Source: Cohaesibacter sp. ES.047
GTDB taxonomy: Bacteria; Pseudomonadota; Alphaproteobacteria; Rhizobiales; Cohaesibacteraceae
Reading direction: 5' to 3'
Length of the DNA: 64,000 bases
Assembly: GCF_900215505.1 (NCBI RefSeq)
Contig: NZ_LT907844.1
Coordinates: 62,001 to 126,000, forward strand
The translations under genes were made by a program, and so were the position numbers. The notes under the pieces are model-generated. The model was not told where the DNA came from, ran no database searches, and saw only the letters and a list, made by a program, of their open reading frames with translations. Every line of letters begins with the position of its first letter. The stretch's first letter is position 1. Of this stretch, positions 20,675 to 31,113 are shown in pieces.

Positions 20675-21476
20675 CGTTATCGAGGGCGACAGTCCAATTA
20701 TTCTTGGCCTGCCGCATGTGGGGACATTCATCCCCGAAGACATCTGGAACAAGCTCAACGACACTGGCCACATCATGGCCGACACCGACTGGCACGTAGA
20801 TCGACTCTATGCCGATCTTCTTCCCAACCTGACGATGGTCAAGGCCAACTTCCATCGCTATGTGATCGACGCCAACCGGAATCCGGAAGACGAAACGCTC
20901 TATCCGGGGCAGAACACCACGAGCCTCTGCCCGACCACCGACTTCGATGGCACGCCTATCTACCATGAAGGCATGGAGCCGGATGCCGAGGAAACCGAGC
21001 GGCGGCTTCAGAGCTTCCATGCCCCCTATCATGAAGCACTTGCCGCACAGATCCAGCGCGTAAAGGACAAGCACGGCGTTGCGATCCTTTATGATTGCCA
21101 TTCGATCCGCTCGCACATCCCGTTCCTGTTCAATGGCAAGCTGGCTGATTTCAATGTCGGCACCAATTTGGGCACGACTTGCGACTTGCGCATCGAAGGG
21201 TCGGTATCTGGCCATACGAGCGCGGCGGACGGATACACCTCGGTTCTCAATGGCCGCTTCAAGGGCGGCTGGACCACACGTCATTATGGTCGACCCGAAG
21301 AAGGTGTCCATGCCATTCAGATGGAATTGGCACAGGACACGCATCTGGTCGCAGAATTTCCACCCTTTGATTATGATGAGCAGAAGGCCTTCCGCCTGCG
21401 CGCCCACTTGAAGGCGATCCTTTATGATCTGGAAGCGCTGGCCCCTGATCTGCTCATGTGCGAACTCGAGACCTAA
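20661..21476 (+). CDS. hutG: N-formylglutamate deformylase
   Basis: Hydrolyses N-formyl-L-glutamate to glutamate and formate, the last step when HutF is present. Motifs: [25 protein letters not shown] and [16 protein letters not shown] hold the predicted metal and substrate residues of the FGase family (not the arginase-type HutG). The start MEPFDVIEG at 20661 follows GGAGGTG; 271 residues. It is coupled to hutH by overlap and followed 17 bases later by hutU. Confidence 0.93.
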   Translation: MEPFDVIEGDSPIILGLPHVGTFIPEDIWNKLNDTGHIMADTDWHVDRLYADLLPNLTMVKANFHRYVIDANRNPEDETLYPGQNTTSLCPTTDFDGTPIYHEGMEPDAEETERRLQSFHAPYHEALAAQIQRVKDKHGVAILYDCHSIRSHIPFLFNGKLADFNVGTNLGTTCDLRIEGSVSGHTSAADGYTSVLNGRFKGGWTTRHYGRPEEGVHAIQMELAQDTHLVAEFPPFDYDEQKAFRLRAHLKAILYDLEALAPDLLMCELET

Positions 21477-21493
21477 GACCTGAGGAGATCACG

Positions 21494-23170
21494 ATGGTTG
21501 ATCGTCGCCACAATGCCCGCGACATCTTTCCGCCAACCGGCACCGAGCTCAATGCCAAGTCCTGGCTGACCGAAGCGCCCTTGCGGATGTTGATGAACAA
21601 TCTGCATCCCGATGTCGCCGAACGTCCCCATGAGCTTGTGGTCTATGGCGGGATAGGGCGGGCAGCCCGGACGTGGGACGATTTCGATCAGATCGTCGAG
21701 ACCCTCAAGACTCTGGATGAGACCGAGACCCTTCTGGTGCAGTCCGGCAAGCCGGTTGGTGTGTTCCGCACCCACAAGGATGCGCCGCGCGTCCTCATCG
21801 CCAACTCCAACCTCGTGCCGCACTGGGCCAACTGGGATCATTTCAACGAGCTCGACAAGAAAGGTCTGGCCATGTTTGGCCAGATGACGGCTGGCTCTTG
21901 GATCTATATCGGGGCGCAAGGCATCGTGCAGGGCACCTATGAGACCTTTGCCGAGGCAGGACGCCAGCATTTTGGCGGAGACCTTAAGGGCAAATGGATT
22001 CTGACCGGTGGTCTTGGTGGCATGGGCGGCGCTCAGCCGCTGGCGGCCGTGATGGCCGGGGCCTGCTGTCTTGCCGTGGAATGCGATGAAAGCCGCATCG
22101 ATTTCCGCCTGCGCACGCGCTATGTCGACGAAAAGGCGCATACGCTTGATGAAGCCCTCGCCATGATCGATGAATGGACCAAGGCAGGTGAAGCCAAGTC
22201 CGTCGGCCTTGTTGGCAACGCAGCTGACATCTTCCCCGAACTGGTGGCACGCGGCATCAAGCCCGACATCGTCACCGACCAGACGTCGGCCCACGATCCC
22301 ATCCATGGCTACCTGCCCAAGGGCTGGTCCGTTGCCGAATGGCGCGAGAAGCAGGAGAGCGATCCCAAGAGCGTTGAAAAAGCCGCCCGCGCCTCGATGC
22401 GCGAACATGTGGAAGCCATGGTGGCCTTCTGGGATATGGGCATCCCCACGCTCGATTACGGCAACAATATCCGTCAGGTGGCGCTGGACGAAGGGTTCGA
22501 GAATGCTTTCGCCTTCCCCGGATTTGTGCCCGCCTATATCCGGCCTCTGTTCTGCAAGGGCATCGGCCCGTTCCGCTGGGCCGCCCTGTCCGGCGATCCG
22601 GAAGACATTTACAAGACCGATGCCAAGGTGAAAGAGCTGATCCCTGACGATCCAAACCTGCACAATTGGCTCGACATGGCCCGCGATCGCATTTCCTTCC
22701 AAGGGTTGCCAGCACGTATCTGTTGGGTCGGTCTTGGGCAGCGCCATCGTCTCGGCCTTGCCTTTAACGAAATGGTCCGCACCGGCGAGTTGAAGGCCCC
22801 TGTCGTGATCGGTCGCGATCATCTGGACAGCGGCTCGGTCGCCTCGCCCAATCGCGAGACCGAAGCCATGAAGGACGGGTCGGACGCGGTGTCCGACTGG
22901 CCCTTGCTCAATGCCCTGCTCAACACCGCCTCTGGCGCAACATGGGTGTCGCTGCACCATGGTGGCGGGGTCGGCATGGGCTTTTCGCAGCATTCGGGCA
23001 TGGTTATCTGTTGCGACGGCACAGACGACGCCAAGGAACGCATTGGCCGCGTTCTCTGGAACGATCCGGCAACGGGCGTGATGCGTCACGCCGATGCCGG
23101 TTATGAAATCGCACTTGATTGTGCAAAAGAGCACAATCTAAACCTTCCCGGGATCCTTCCGGGCAAATAA
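21494..23170 (+). CDS. hutU: Urocanate hydratase
   Basis: NAD-dependent enzyme that adds water to urocanate to give imidazolone propionate. Motifs: [19 protein letters not shown] (NAD binding), [29 protein letters not shown] and [18 protein letters not shown] near the C-terminus, followed by VICCDG. The start [14 protein letters not shown] at 21494 is preceded by GAGGAG; 558 residues, normal length. It is the last enzyme gene of the plus-strand hut operon; the ABC importer follows after 56 bases. Confidence 0.95.
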   Translation: MVDRRHNARDIFPPTGTELNAKSWLTEAPLRMLMNNLHPDVAERPHELVVYGGIGRAARTWDDFDQIVETLKTLDETETLLVQSGKPVGVFRTHKDAPRVLIANSNLVPHWANWDHFNELDKKGLAMFGQMTAGSWIYIGAQGIVQGTYETFAEAGRQHFGGDLKGKWILTGGLGGMGGAQPLAAVMAGACCLAVECDESRIDFRLRTRYVDEKAHTLDEALAMIDEWTKAGEAKSVGLVGNAADIFPELVARGIKPDIVTDQTSAHDPIHGYLPKGWSVAEWREKQESDPKSVEKAARASMREHVEAMVAFWDMGIPTLDYGNNIRQVALDEGFENAFAFPGFVPAYIRPLFCKGIGPFRWAALSGDPEDIYKTDAKVKELIPDDPNLHNWLDMARDRISFQGLPARICWVGLGQRHRLGLAFNEMVRTGELKAPVVIGRDHLDSGSVASPNRETEAMKDGSDAVSDWPLLNALLNTASGATWVSLHHGGGVGMGFSQHSGMVICCDGTDDAKERIGRVLWNDPATGVMRHADAGYEIALDCAKEHNLNLPGILPGK

Positions 23171-23226
23171 TAGAATAAAAACAAAACCAATCACCTCTCA
23201 GATAAATTTTCAGGAGAACAGAACTC

Positions 23227-24045
23227 ATGAAACGGACCTTCTTCAGCCTCGTTGCTGCTGCAGCCTTCGGTCTTGGCCTTGCCAGCACCGCGCAGGCCGA
23301 CCTTCTGGCCGACATCAAGGCCAAAGGCAAAATCGTCGCCGCAACCGAAATGCATTTCGCTCCCTTCGACATTCTCAAGGATGGCGAATATCAGGGCATC
23401 TGCCACGACCTCTTCTCTGAAGTGGCCAAAGAGCTCGGTGTCGAAGTGGAATTCCTCGATCTGCCATGGCAGTCGATCCTTCCGGGTCTGGAAGCTGGCA
23501 AGTTCGACATTGTCAATGCGCCTGTGACCATCACCGCAGAGCGCATGAAACGCTACAGCTTCACCCTGCCCATCGGCAACGCGACCGTTGCTCTGGCCAA
23601 GAAAGCTGGCGACGACAGCATCTCCAAACCTGAAGACATTGCAGGCAAGGCCGTTGGCTCGCAGAAAGGCTCGGCACAGCTCGAGCAGCTCAAAGCCTTC
23701 TCCGAAACCCTGTCCTCGCCAGTTGATGCGCGTGAATATGTCAACATCGATGAAGCGCTCGCCGACCTTGCTGCTGGCCGTATTTCTGCCGTTGCCAACT
23801 CTGCGCCGCTGATGGGCTATGCCGCCGTCCAGCGCCCCGGCCTGTTCGAAATGGTCATGCCTCCATTCGGTGATCCGAAGTTCTTCGGTTGGGTTGCACC
23901 GGCTGGCGAAGACTCCGCGTCCCTTGTCGCTGCAATCAACGACGCTATCCTGAAAATGCATGAAGATGGTCGCCTCAAAGCGATCAACGAAAAATGGCTC
24001 GGTACCGCGCCTGAGCTGCCGACTTCCATGCCGGACGTCAAATAA
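23227..24045 (+). CDS. Amino acid ABC transporter substrate-binding protein (probable histidine-type receptor)
   Basis: Periplasmic family-3 solute-binding protein of 272 residues. The signal peptide MKRTFFSLVAAAAFGLGLAS ends near AQA, followed by IVAATEMHFAPFDILKDGEY, ICHDLFSEVAKELG, FDIVNAPVTITAERMKRY and LKAINEKWLG. Its place directly after hutU suggests it carries histidine or urocanate; the sequence alone does not fix the ligand. A stable hairpin follows the stop codon, before the permease genes. Confidence 0.92.
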   Translation: MKRTFFSLVAAAAFGLGLASTAQADLLADIKAKGKIVAATEMHFAPFDILKDGEYQGICHDLFSEVAKELGVEVEFLDLPWQSILPGLEAGKFDIVNAPVTITAERMKRYSFTLPIGNATVALAKKAGDDSISKPEDIAGKAVGSQKGSAQLEQLKAFSETLSSPVDAREYVNIDEALADLAAGRISAVANSAPLMGYAAVQRPGLFEMVMPPFGDPKFFGWVAPAGEDSASLVAAINDAILKMHEDGRLKAINEKWLGTAPELPTSMPDVK

Positions 24046-24057
24046 CAAAAGCCGCAA

Positions 24058-24086
24058 GCGCCCGGAAGGTTTCACTTTCCGGGCGC
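24058..24086 (+). promoter_or_regulatory. Intercistronic hairpin after the binding-protein gene
   Basis: GCGCCCGGAA (24058-24067) pairs perfectly with TTCCGGGCGC (24077-24086) around a 9-base loop. There is no T-run after it, so it is more likely a 3'-end stabiliser or partial attenuator. Such hairpins commonly keep binding-protein mRNA more abundant than that of the permeases. Confidence 0.65.
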
Positions 24087-24207
24087 ACCTCTTTGTCCGC
24101 CTCCTGTTTCGGAAGCCAGTCCGCTTTCGAGGCCACAGCGACCCGGAGGCTCACGACGCCCAACAAGAGGCGTTCGAGCGCTTGCGGATCGAATGGATGA
24201 TGATGAG

Positions 24208-24861
24208 ATGAATTTCTCGTTCGAAACAATCTGGCACAATCTGCCCTATCTGTTGGCCGCCGCGCGCTGGACGATCCTGATCTCTGTTGCCGGCATGGCA
24301 ATCAGTCTGGTCTGGGGCACCTTTATCTGCGCGGCCCGCCTGTCCAAGGGGCCGATCCTTAGCGCCGCCGCCAAGGTCTATATCAGCTTCTTTCGCGGTG
24401 TGCCGCTTCTGGTGCAGCTGTTGATGTTCTACTACATGCTCCCCTACATCGGCCTCGACCTGCCCGCCATTCAGGCGGCCATTCTTGCGGTTGGCATGTG
24501 TTCGGCGGCCTATACCGCCGAAATCCTGCGCGGTGCGCTGCAATCCATTCCTGCTGGCCAGACTGAAGCGGCCTATGCGCTCGGCATCCCCTATTTCTCG
24601 CTCTGGCGCCGCATATTGGTGCCGCAAGCCGTTCGCATCGGCCTGCCGTCCCTCATCAACGAGTTGATCCTGCTGGTCAAGGTGTCCTCGCTGGCGTCGG
24701 TTGTCGGCATTGGCGAATTGACGCGCATTTCGCAGAATATCACCGGCGAGACCTATCGCCCGCTCGAGATCTATATCACCGCAGCGGTGATCTATTTCGT
24801 CATCAACTGGGTCCTGTCCCTGCTCGGTCGCTATGCCGAGAAGAAACTTCAGGTCGGATAG
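24208..24861 (+). CDS. Amino acid ABC transporter permease
   Basis: Inner-membrane subunit of the hut-linked importer. It has about five helices, the FRGVPLLVQLLMFYYMLP signature region and the EAA loop QTEAAYALGIPYFSLWRRIL. The start MNFSFETIWHN at 24208 gives 217 residues; an ATG 15 bases earlier (24193) is also possible within a GATGATGATG stretch. The second permease follows after 9 bases. Confidence 0.92.
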   Translation: MNFSFETIWHNLPYLLAAARWTILISVAGMAISLVWGTFICAARLSKGPILSAAAKVYISFFRGVPLLVQLLMFYYMLPYIGLDLPAIQAAILAVGMCSAAYTAEILRGALQSIPAGQTEAAYALGIPYFSLWRRILVPQAVRIGLPSLINELILLVKVSSLASVVGIGELTRISQNITGETYRPLEIYITAAVIYFVINWVLSLLGRYAEKKLQVG

Positions 24862-24870
24862 GAGGACCCC

Positions 24871-25530
24871 ATGGAATTTGACCTTTTCATTCGTTATGGC
24901 CCTGCGCTTCTGTCCGGTTTCGGCGTCACGATCCTGTGTTGGCTCGTCGGCTCGATCGGAGGGCTTATCGTGGGCTTCGTTCTTGCGGCCCTACGGCGCT
25001 GGGGACCAAGGGTCATCGGCTGGGTGATCTATGCCTATATCGAAGTGATCCGCGGCACGCCCTTCATGATCCAGCTGTTCATTCTCTATTATGGTGGCCC
25101 CTATATCGGGCTGGTGCTCTCGCCTGTTCAGGCCGGGATTCTCAGCTTCATCGTCTATGGCAGCCCCTATTTTGCAGAGATCTTCCGGTCAGGCTTCAAC
25201 GCCATCCCGATTGGCCAGATTGAGGCTGCGCGCTGCGTCGGCATGTCCGAAAAACGCATTCTTTGGAAGATTATCCTGCCGCAGATGCTGGTGCCGATCA
25301 CAGCACCGCTGACCAACTTCTTCATCATTCTGACCAAGGAAACGGCCATCTTGTCGGTGGTTACCGTGCCTGAGCTTCTGTATCAAACCCAGACCATGGC
25401 CGCGGAGACCTTCACGTTCGTTGAGCCTTTCCTTATTCTGTCCCTTTTCTACTGGCTGATGGTGGTTGCCTCCAGTTGGCTTGGTGCGCGCGTCGAGGAA
25501 CGCGTCACCCGTCATCTCAAGCGCGCCTGA
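24871..25530 (+). CDS. Amino acid ABC transporter permease
   Basis: Second membrane subunit of the same importer, 219 residues. [20 protein letters not shown] and the EAA loop [20 protein letters not shown] are typical of the HisQ/HisM family. AGGAG precedes the start at 24871. It lies between the first permease and the ATPase gene and is probably translated with them. Confidence 0.94.
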   Translation: MEFDLFIRYGPALLSGFGVTILCWLVGSIGGLIVGFVLAALRRWGPRVIGWVIYAYIEVIRGTPFMIQLFILYYGGPYIGLVLSPVQAGILSFIVYGSPYFAEIFRSGFNAIPIGQIEAARCVGMSEKRILWKIILPQMLVPITAPLTNFFIILTKETAILSVVTVPELLYQTQTMAAETFTFVEPFLILSLFYWLMVVASSWLGARVEERVTRHLKRA

Positions 25531-25547
25531 AATCACGAGGTTTCCCC

Positions 25548-26399
25548 ATGTCCGAGACCAAAGTCCCCGAGACCAATGCTCTCAACACTGCCGACACCAA
25601 AGCTCATGAGGCCAGCGATGCAATCATCACGGTTCGCAACATGAGCAAATATTTCGATGATTTCGAGGCCCTGCATGACATTTCGGTGGATGTGCACCGC
25701 TCCGAGGTGCTCTGTCTCATCGGGCCATCCGGCTCGGGCAAGAGCACGCTCTTGCGATGCCTGAACTTTCTGGAAGCCTATGATGGCGGCGAGGTTCGGC
25801 TCGATGGAGAACTGATCGGATGGCGTGAAGGCAGCCACAGCAATCCGCGCAAGGCCGTTTCCGCCGAGGCCCTGCGCAAGCAGCGCCAGAACATCGGCAT
25901 GGTGTTTCAGCATTTCCACCTCTGGCCGCACATGAGCGCCCTCGACAACGTCGCCGAGGCGCTGGTGAGCGTGAAAGGCATGAAGCGGGAAGCGGCACGC
26001 GAGAAGGCAAAAGAGTCGCTGACCAAGGTGCATTTGTCGGACAAGGTGGACAACTATCCCGCCAATCTCTCGGGCGGTCAGCAGCAGCGCGTCGCCATCG
26101 CCCGTGCCATCGCCATGGAGCCTCGGGTGATGCTGTTCGACGAACCCACCTCGGCCCTTGATCCCGAATTGGTGGGCGAAGTGCTGTCGGTGATGAAGGA
26201 AATGGCCAACGAAGGCATGACGATGGTTGTCGTCACGCACGAGATGGGCTTTGCTGCGCATGTGGCCGACCGGGTGGCGTTTCTCGACAGCGGGCGTCTG
26301 GTGACCTGCATTCCGCCCGTAGAGATGTTCGGCAAGGAGCCGGATGACCCCCGCGTGCGCTCGTTCCTTCAGACCTATCGCGAACGCAACGTGGTCTGA
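25548..26399 (+). CDS. Amino acid ABC transporter ATPase
   Basis: ATP-binding subunit of the hut-linked importer, 283 residues with about 20 extra hydrophilic residues before the core. Walker [17 protein letters not shown], signature [14 protein letters not shown], Walker [17 protein letters not shown] and [16 protein letters not shown] are intact. The start [13 protein letters not shown] at 25548 is 17 bases past the permease stop. It ends the plus-strand hut run and converges with the UspA gene. Confidence 0.95.
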   Translation: MSETKVPETNALNTADTKAHEASDAIITVRNMSKYFDDFEALHDISVDVHRSEVLCLIGPSGSGKSTLLRCLNFLEAYDGGEVRLDGELIGWREGSHSNPRKAVSAEALRKQRQNIGMVFQHFHLWPHMSALDNVAEALVSVKGMKREAAREKAKESLTKVHLSDKVDNYPANLSGGQQQRVAIARAIAMEPRVMLFDEPTSALDPELVGEVLSVMKEMANEGMTMVVVTHEMGFAAHVADRVAFLDSGRLVTCIPPVEMFGKEPDDPRVRSFLQTYRERNVV

Positions 26400-26408
26400 C
26401 GCCGGGAT

Positions 26409-26834
26409 CTATTTGACGATCAGCAGATTGCATGGTGCCAGCCGGGCGATGTGTGCGGTGACCGGCCCGGTCACGCCACTTGTAGCGTCCGGGCTGTGGC
26501 CGTTGAGCACGATATAGGCTGGCTTGAGCTTTTCGGCGAGAAGCAGGATCTGCTGATGCACACCGCCCTTGAGCACATGGCGGGACACGAACTCATCTGA
26601 AAGTCCCGCTTGCCGGATGACCCCCACCAGCTCCACCTTGACGTTCGCAATGGTGTCCTTGAGGACTTCCTCGACCAGAAACGGCTTCACATAATCATAA
26701 AAGCCATAGGCCAGCACGAAGCAAACATGGATTTCTGCGTCGCATGCCTCGGCCAACAGCTTGGCCTGCTTCAAGGCCCTGACCGCACTGTCGCGATGCT
26801 CGATATCAATCGCCACGAGTATCTTGTTGACCAT
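26409..26834 (-). CDS. Universal stress protein (UspA), TRAP-associated
   Basis: UspA-fold protein of 141 residues: KILVAIDIEHRDSAVRALKQA at the N-terminus and an ATP-loop-like VLNGHSPDATSGVTGPVTAHI near the end, somewhat different from the classic G-x2-G-x9-G(S/T). The start MVNKILVAID at 26834. It follows the TRAP large-permease gene after 75 bases on the same strand. In Halomonas elongata the TeaABC TRAP carrier is encoded with a UspA protein, TeaD, that regulates transport; a similar role is inferred here. Confidence 0.85.
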   Translation of the reverse strand: MVNKILVAIDIEHRDSAVRALKQAKLLAEACDAEIHVCFVLAYGFYDYVKPFLVEEVLKDTIANVKVELVGVIRQAGLSDEFVSRHVLKGGVHQQILLLAEKLKPAYIVLNGHSPDATSGVTGPVTAHIARLAPCNLLIVK

Positions 26835-26909
26835 GACGCGCTCCCCGCTCAAGTCACATTCAGATGGGGCGGTATCGTCTTCAGACCCCGCCCGTTGCGC
26901 CCCGACGCC

Positions 26910-28205
26910 CTACTTGAGGAAGTTTGGCAACCAGAGGGCCAGATCGGGGAAAATCACCAACAGGCCGACGAACAGACACATCACCACGAAACTGGGCACA
27001 GCTGCTCGGGCGATGAAGCCGATATCGTGCCCGGTCATGCCTTGCAGAACGAACAGGTTAAACCCGATGGGCGGCGTGATCTGGGCCATTTCGACAACGA
27101 TCATCAGATAGACGCCGAACCAGAGCATATCAAAGCCCGCCGCCCGCACCATCGGCTCAATGACTGCCATCGTCAGGACGATCGATGAAATGCCGTCGAG
27201 GAAACAGCCAAGGATGATGTAGAAGACCGTCAGGGTCAGAATGAGCGCCAGCGGCGAGGGTTGCCAGGCCGCAATGCCTTCGGCCAGCGCCTTGGGGATG
27301 CCGGTAAAGCCCATGGCCAGCGACAGGAAGCCCGAGCCCATCAGGATGAACATGATCATCGTGGTGGTACGCACGGCGCCGATCACAGAGTCGATGAAGC
27401 TCTCACGCGTAAGGGTCCGCTGGAAGGCAGCCAGCAGGAATGATCCCAGAACGCCCAACGCAGCGGCCTCTGTTGCCGTAGCGATGCCTGCATAGATCGA
27501 GCCGATCACGGCAAGAATAAGGGTGATGACCGGCAACAGGCCCAAGAAGGCCGAGAGCTTTTCGGACCAGTTGGTCTCAGGTTCAAGCTGCAGGCCCGCC
27601 CCACTGCGCAGGCCCCACAGCACGATATAGCCCATAAACATCAACGCCAGGCAGATGCCGGGGATCATCGCCGCCATGAAAAGCTGGGCGATGCTCTCGT
27701 TGACCGTCACGCCGTAAATGATCATCGAAATGGATGGCGGGATGAGAAGCCCCAGCGTTCCGGCACCAGCCAGCGAGCCGACGATCTGTTTTTCGGGATA
27801 TTTGCGCTTGCGCAGCTCGGGGATGGCCATTTTGCCGACGGTTGCCACTGTCGCAGCGGACGAACCGGAGATGGCCGCAAAGATGGCAGAGGCACCGACA
27901 TTGACATGCAGCAGGCTGCCGGGCAAGCGCCGCATGAAGGGCGCTATGCCGCGAAACAGGGTCTCGGACAGGTTGGTGCGGAACAGAATCTCGCCCATCC
28001 AGATGAACAGCGGCAAGGCCGTCAACGTCCACGAAGACTGGCTGCCCCAGATGGTCAGCGCCAGAGCATCGCCGATTGGCGCAGAGGTGAAAAGAAACAT
28101 GCCCAGAATGGCGGTGAGCATGAGAGAGGCCCCGACCCAGACACTGGTGCCGAGCAGAAAGAACAGCGCGAAGAGGAATATCGCAATGGAGATGGCTTCG
28201 TTCAT
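26910..28205 (-). CDS. dctM: TRAP transporter large permease (DctM)
   Basis: Twelve-helix membrane protein of the DctM family that carries the substrate using a sodium gradient. Motifs: GSSAATVATVGKMAIPELRKR (a DctM hallmark), GLLIPPSISMIIYGVTVNES and TPPIGFNLFVLQGMTG. 431 residues, full length. The start at 28205 overlaps the end of dctQ by four bases. Together with the oxidase gene upstream, it probably imports a D-amino acid or related compound. Confidence 0.94.
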   Translation of the reverse strand: MNEAISIAIFLFALFFLLGTSVWVGASLMLTAILGMFLFTSAPIGDALALTIWGSQSSWTLTALPLFIWMGEILFRTNLSETLFRGIAPFMRRLPGSLLHVNVGASAIFAAISGSSAATVATVGKMAIPELRKRKYPEKQIVGSLAGAGTLGLLIPPSISMIIYGVTVNESIAQLFMAAMIPGICLALMFMGYIVLWGLRSGAGLQLEPETNWSEKLSAFLGLLPVITLILAVIGSIYAGIATATEAAALGVLGSFLLAAFQRTLTRESFIDSVIGAVRTTTMIMFILMGSGFLSLAMGFTGIPKALAEGIAAWQPSPLALILTLTVFYIILGCFLDGISSIVLTMAVIEPMVRAAGFDMLWFGVYLMIVVEMAQITPPIGFNLFVLQGMTGHDIGFIARAAVPSFVVMCLFVGLLVIFPDLALWLPNFLK

Positions 28206-28729
28206 ACTTCTTGCGGTCCTTCGCCTTCGTGCAATTCGGGATCAATCTTGTCATAATCAAACAGGGCAATCGCCAGAACATGCAGGGTGGACAGGGCGAA
28301 AAGCACCGAGCCAAGCGCCACTGGTGCCTGCGGGATCCACAAAAGGATCGCATCCGCGCCTTCACTGCGCTCGCCGAAATCATAGGAATCCAGCATCAGC
28401 CGGATCATGTAGTAGGACAGGAAGCACGCGAGAGCCGCAATGACCGCATGGGCCCAGATTTCGGCCAGACGGCGATGAAAGCCTTCAAGGCGGCGGGTCA
28501 GGATCGACACACGGATATGCCCTTGCGAACGGAAAGTATAGGCAAGCGCCATGAAGGTGCTGGTGGCCATGACATAGCCCGCAACGTCGGACGCGCCTCC
28601 GCCGAACCAGCCGACGAGACGGGCGAGAATGCTGTAAAGCACAAGCGAGCACAGAAGAATAAGCAGCGCCCCGGCAATCCAGGCGGCAGCCAGATAGATG
28701 CGGTCAAGAAACCGATTGATCGTTTCCAT
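28202..28729 (-). CDS. dctQ: TRAP transporter small permease (DctQ)
   Basis: Four-helix membrane partner of DctM, 175 residues. LAAAWIAGALLILLCSLVLY is the first helix; the family motif FRSQGHIRVSIL follows the second. It overlaps dctM at 28202-28205 and lies 121 bases after dctP. The C-terminus is charged and cytosolic. Confidence 0.9.
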   Translation of the reverse strand: METINRFLDRIYLAAAWIAGALLILLCSLVLYSILARLVGWFGGGASDVAGYVMATSTFMALAYTFRSQGHIRVSILTRRLEGFHRRLAEIWAHAVIAALACFLSYYMIRLMLDSYDFGERSEGADAILLWIPQAPVALGSVLFALSTLHVLAIALFDYDKIDPELHEGEGPQEV

Positions 28730-28850
28730 GAAACATGTCCCTGCATGAGGTCAGGGCCCCAAGGAAGGCCAGTGCGGCCCGGGCCTTGTCGAGGCCAGAT
28801 ATTGCATGAAAGAAGATGAGCCGGAGCGGACAGGCCCCGGCTCGCTTTCC

Positions 28851-29822
28851 TTACATGCCCTCGTAGGCTTTAAGGACAGCTGCGCCTTCATCGCCGGCGC
28901 GCTCAAGCCATGCGGCCTTGAGTTCGTCGCCAGCCTTGGAGAAGGCTTCCATCATCGCATCGCTTGCAGGGGCAACATTCATGCCCTGTTCCTTGAACTG
29001 CTCGATGTACCAGCCATCCAGTTCAGCAGATTTCGCCCAGCATTTGCTCTCGGCCGTCGCTGCGGCTTCCTCGACGATGGTCTTGATGTTGTCATCGAGA
29101 CGCGCCCATGCCTTGGCATTGACGATGACCATGTTGCGCGGCAGCCATGCCTTCACATCGTAGTAATATTTGACATGTTCCCAGAGTTTGCGGTCATAGC
29201 CGGTTGCGCCGGAGGAAATCATCGATTCAGCCACGCCAGTGGCAAAGGCCTGACTGAGCTCGGCAGCTTCGATCTTGGTGGGTGCCATGCCGAGTGCTTC
29301 GGCGATCTTGGAGGTGGTGGCGTTGTAGGCGCGGAACTTCAGGCCTTCCACGTCAGCGGGAACCTTGGCTTCCTTGATGGAGTAGAAGCCCTGCGGTGGC
29401 CACGGGCAGGAGTAAAGCAGCTTGACGCGGGCCTTGGCCAAGGTCTTTTCCAGAGCCGGTTTCGAGGCCTTGTAAAGCTTCATGGAATCCTCAAATGAGG
29501 TCGCAAGGAACGGCAGGGCATCGATTTCGTAAATTGGGTCCTCGTTGCCAAGGGCAGAGATCAGGCGCTCACCCATGGGCACGAGCCCCTTGCGGACGGC
29601 CCCGAAGATCTCGGCACCCCCAAACAGAGAGCCGGACGGGTGTGTCGCGATTTCGAGCGCGCCATCGGTCTTCTCGGTCACGTCCTTGGCGAATTCTGCC
29701 GCCATTTCGGAATGGAAGTTGGTTGCGGAATAGGCCAGCGCCATATCCCATTTTTCGGCCTGCGAAGCGGTGGTGATCATCGCAAGACCCGTTGCCATAG
29801 CTAACATCAATTTGGTTTTCAT
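28851..29822 (-). CDS. dctP: TRAP transporter periplasmic receptor (DctP)
   Basis: Periplasmic receptor of the DctPQM carrier. A signal peptide (MKTKLMLAMATGLAMITTAS, cut near SQA) leads to the mature WDMALAYSATNFHSEMAAEF. The ligand-binding arginine region is GLKFRAYNATTSKIAEALG, followed by QAFATGVAESMISSGATGYD. 323 residues, normal. It lies 22 bases after the DadA-like oxidase gene in the same operon, so the pair may handle the same compound. Confidence 0.92.
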   Translation of the reverse strand: MKTKLMLAMATGLAMITTASQAEKWDMALAYSATNFHSEMAAEFAKDVTEKTDGALEIATHPSGSLFGGAEIFGAVRKGLVPMGERLISALGNEDPIYEIDALPFLATSFEDSMKLYKASKPALEKTLAKARVKLLYSCPWPPQGFYSIKEAKVPADVEGLKFRAYNATTSKIAEALGMAPTKIEAAELSQAFATGVAESMISSGATGYDRKLWEHVKYYYDVKAWLPRNMVIVNAKAWARLDDNIKTIVEEAAATAESKCWAKSAELDGWYIEQFKEQGMNVAPASDAMMEAFSKAGDELKAAWLERAGDEGAAVLKAYEGM

Positions 29823-29844
29823 GTGGTCTTCCTCTGGGTGGTCA

Positions 29845-31113
29845 TTATTGTTTGGCTGGAAGGATGAACCGATCCGGGCGGAAAGGTTCGGCTAAACTAT
29901 TTTTATTCCGACCTATTATCTGGTCGGCGCAGATGATTGCTGTGCCCGGGCCCGTATTGAACCCGATATGCTGATGCCCGAAGGCAAAATAGAGACCGTC
30001 CCGGCCCGGCGCAGGACCGATCACGGGTCGGCTGTCCGGCATGGTCGGGCGACTGCCCATCCATGGCTCGTCCAGCATGCGCTCACCCAGCTCGATTGCC
30101 TGTCTGGCCGAGGTTTCCGCAGAATTAAGTTGTTGGAAATTTCCGGTAGCGTCAAGTGACGTGAGCTCCACGCCTGTACACAATCTGAGTCCTTCCTGCA
30201 TGGGGGAGAGAACATAGCCCGCTGAAACATCATAATAGGGCTTGCTGACCGGGATCACGTCCTCATCCTCGGGGCGGCGGTAGAGCATGTGATAGCCGCG
30301 CTCGTATCCCATGGGAACTTTGTAACCGAGACGGGCGCAGAAGTCCTTCGACCACGGCCCGAGCGCAACAACGACCTTGTCAGCGCTGAAGCTGCTTCCG
30401 TCTTCAGCGAGGGCTTCCCAGCCTTCGCCTTCTTGCTCAAGGGTCGCAAGGCTCATTTTGCGGATCACACCGCCACGCTCCACGAACAGGCGGGCGTAGG
30501 CGCGAACCAGCTCGCCGGGGTCTTGCACCGACCATGTGTCCTTGACCCATAGCCCCTTGGCAAAGATAGGCTTCAAGCCCGGATCATGGTCATGGATCCC
30601 GGCAGGGTCGAGGGTTTCCATGTCAACGCCATAGCGGGCATAGATGTTACGCGTGTAGGACGCGGCCTCGAAATCCTTCTCGCTGCGATAGACAAACAGC
30701 CAGCCATCATCGTGGAACATACTCTCTGCCGCTGCCTCGCCTTTTAATCGATCATGCTCGGTGCGGGACAGCTCGATGAGATCAAACAGCGCTTTGGTGG
30801 TTTCCTCAAAGGCGGAGCGGGATGTGCGCCGCAAGAAGCCAAGGCCCCAGCCGATGTTGCGCATCATGAAGGCGTTGGAATAGCGAAACGATGTCGAGCG
30901 ATTGAGCATCAGCTTGGGCAGCTGACGCCAGAGCATCGGACTGTTGATGGGTGCGAGCGATGTGCGCGTGATGATACCGGCGTTGCCGTGGGAGGTTTCT
31001 TCGCCCGGGTCGCGGCGATCAATCAAGGTGACGGACAAGCCGCGCCGTTGCAGCTCGAGCGCGGTTGTTACACCAACCATTCCAGCGCCGCACACCAGTA
31101 TCGTTTCAGCCAT
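29845..31113 (-). CDS. FAD-dependent D-amino acid dehydrogenase (DadA-like)
   Basis: FAD oxidoreductase of the DAO/DadA family, 422 residues. The dinucleotide motif ILVCGAGMVGVTTALELQRR at the N-terminus is followed by RRDPGEETSHGNAGIITRTS, as in DadA, and by RPTMPDSRPVIGPAPGRDGL and FGHQHIGFNTGPGTA at the C-terminus. It probably oxidises a D-amino acid to a 2-oxo acid and ammonia and passes electrons to the membrane chain. It is the first gene of an oxidase-dctP-dctQ-dctM-usp operon. Confidence 0.88.
   Translation of the reverse strand: MAETILVCGAGMVGVTTALELQRRGLSVTLIDRRDPGEETSHGNAGIITRTSLAPINSPMLWRQLPKLMLNRSTSFRYSNAFMMRNIGWGLGFLRRTSRSAFEETTKALFDLIELSRTEHDRLKGEAAAESMFHDDGWLFVYRSEKDFEAASYTRNIYARYGVDMETLDPAGIHDHDPGLKPIFAKGLWVKDTWSVQDPGELVRAYARLFVERGGVIRKMSLATLEQEGEGWEALAEDGSSFSADKVVVALGPWSKDFCARLGYKVPMGYERGYHMLYRRPEDEDVIPVSKPYYDVSAGYVLSPMQEGLRLCTGVELTSLDATGNFQQLNSAETSARQAIELGERMLDEPWMGSRPTMPDSRPVIGPAPGRDGLYFAFGHQHIGFNTGPGTAIICADQIIGRNKNSLAEPFRPDRFILPAKQ

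Noticed and set aside
21473-23134. 553-codon open frame on the minus strand opposite hutU
   Set aside because: hutU is certain from its motifs, and long antisense frames are common in GC-rich genes with this codon bias.
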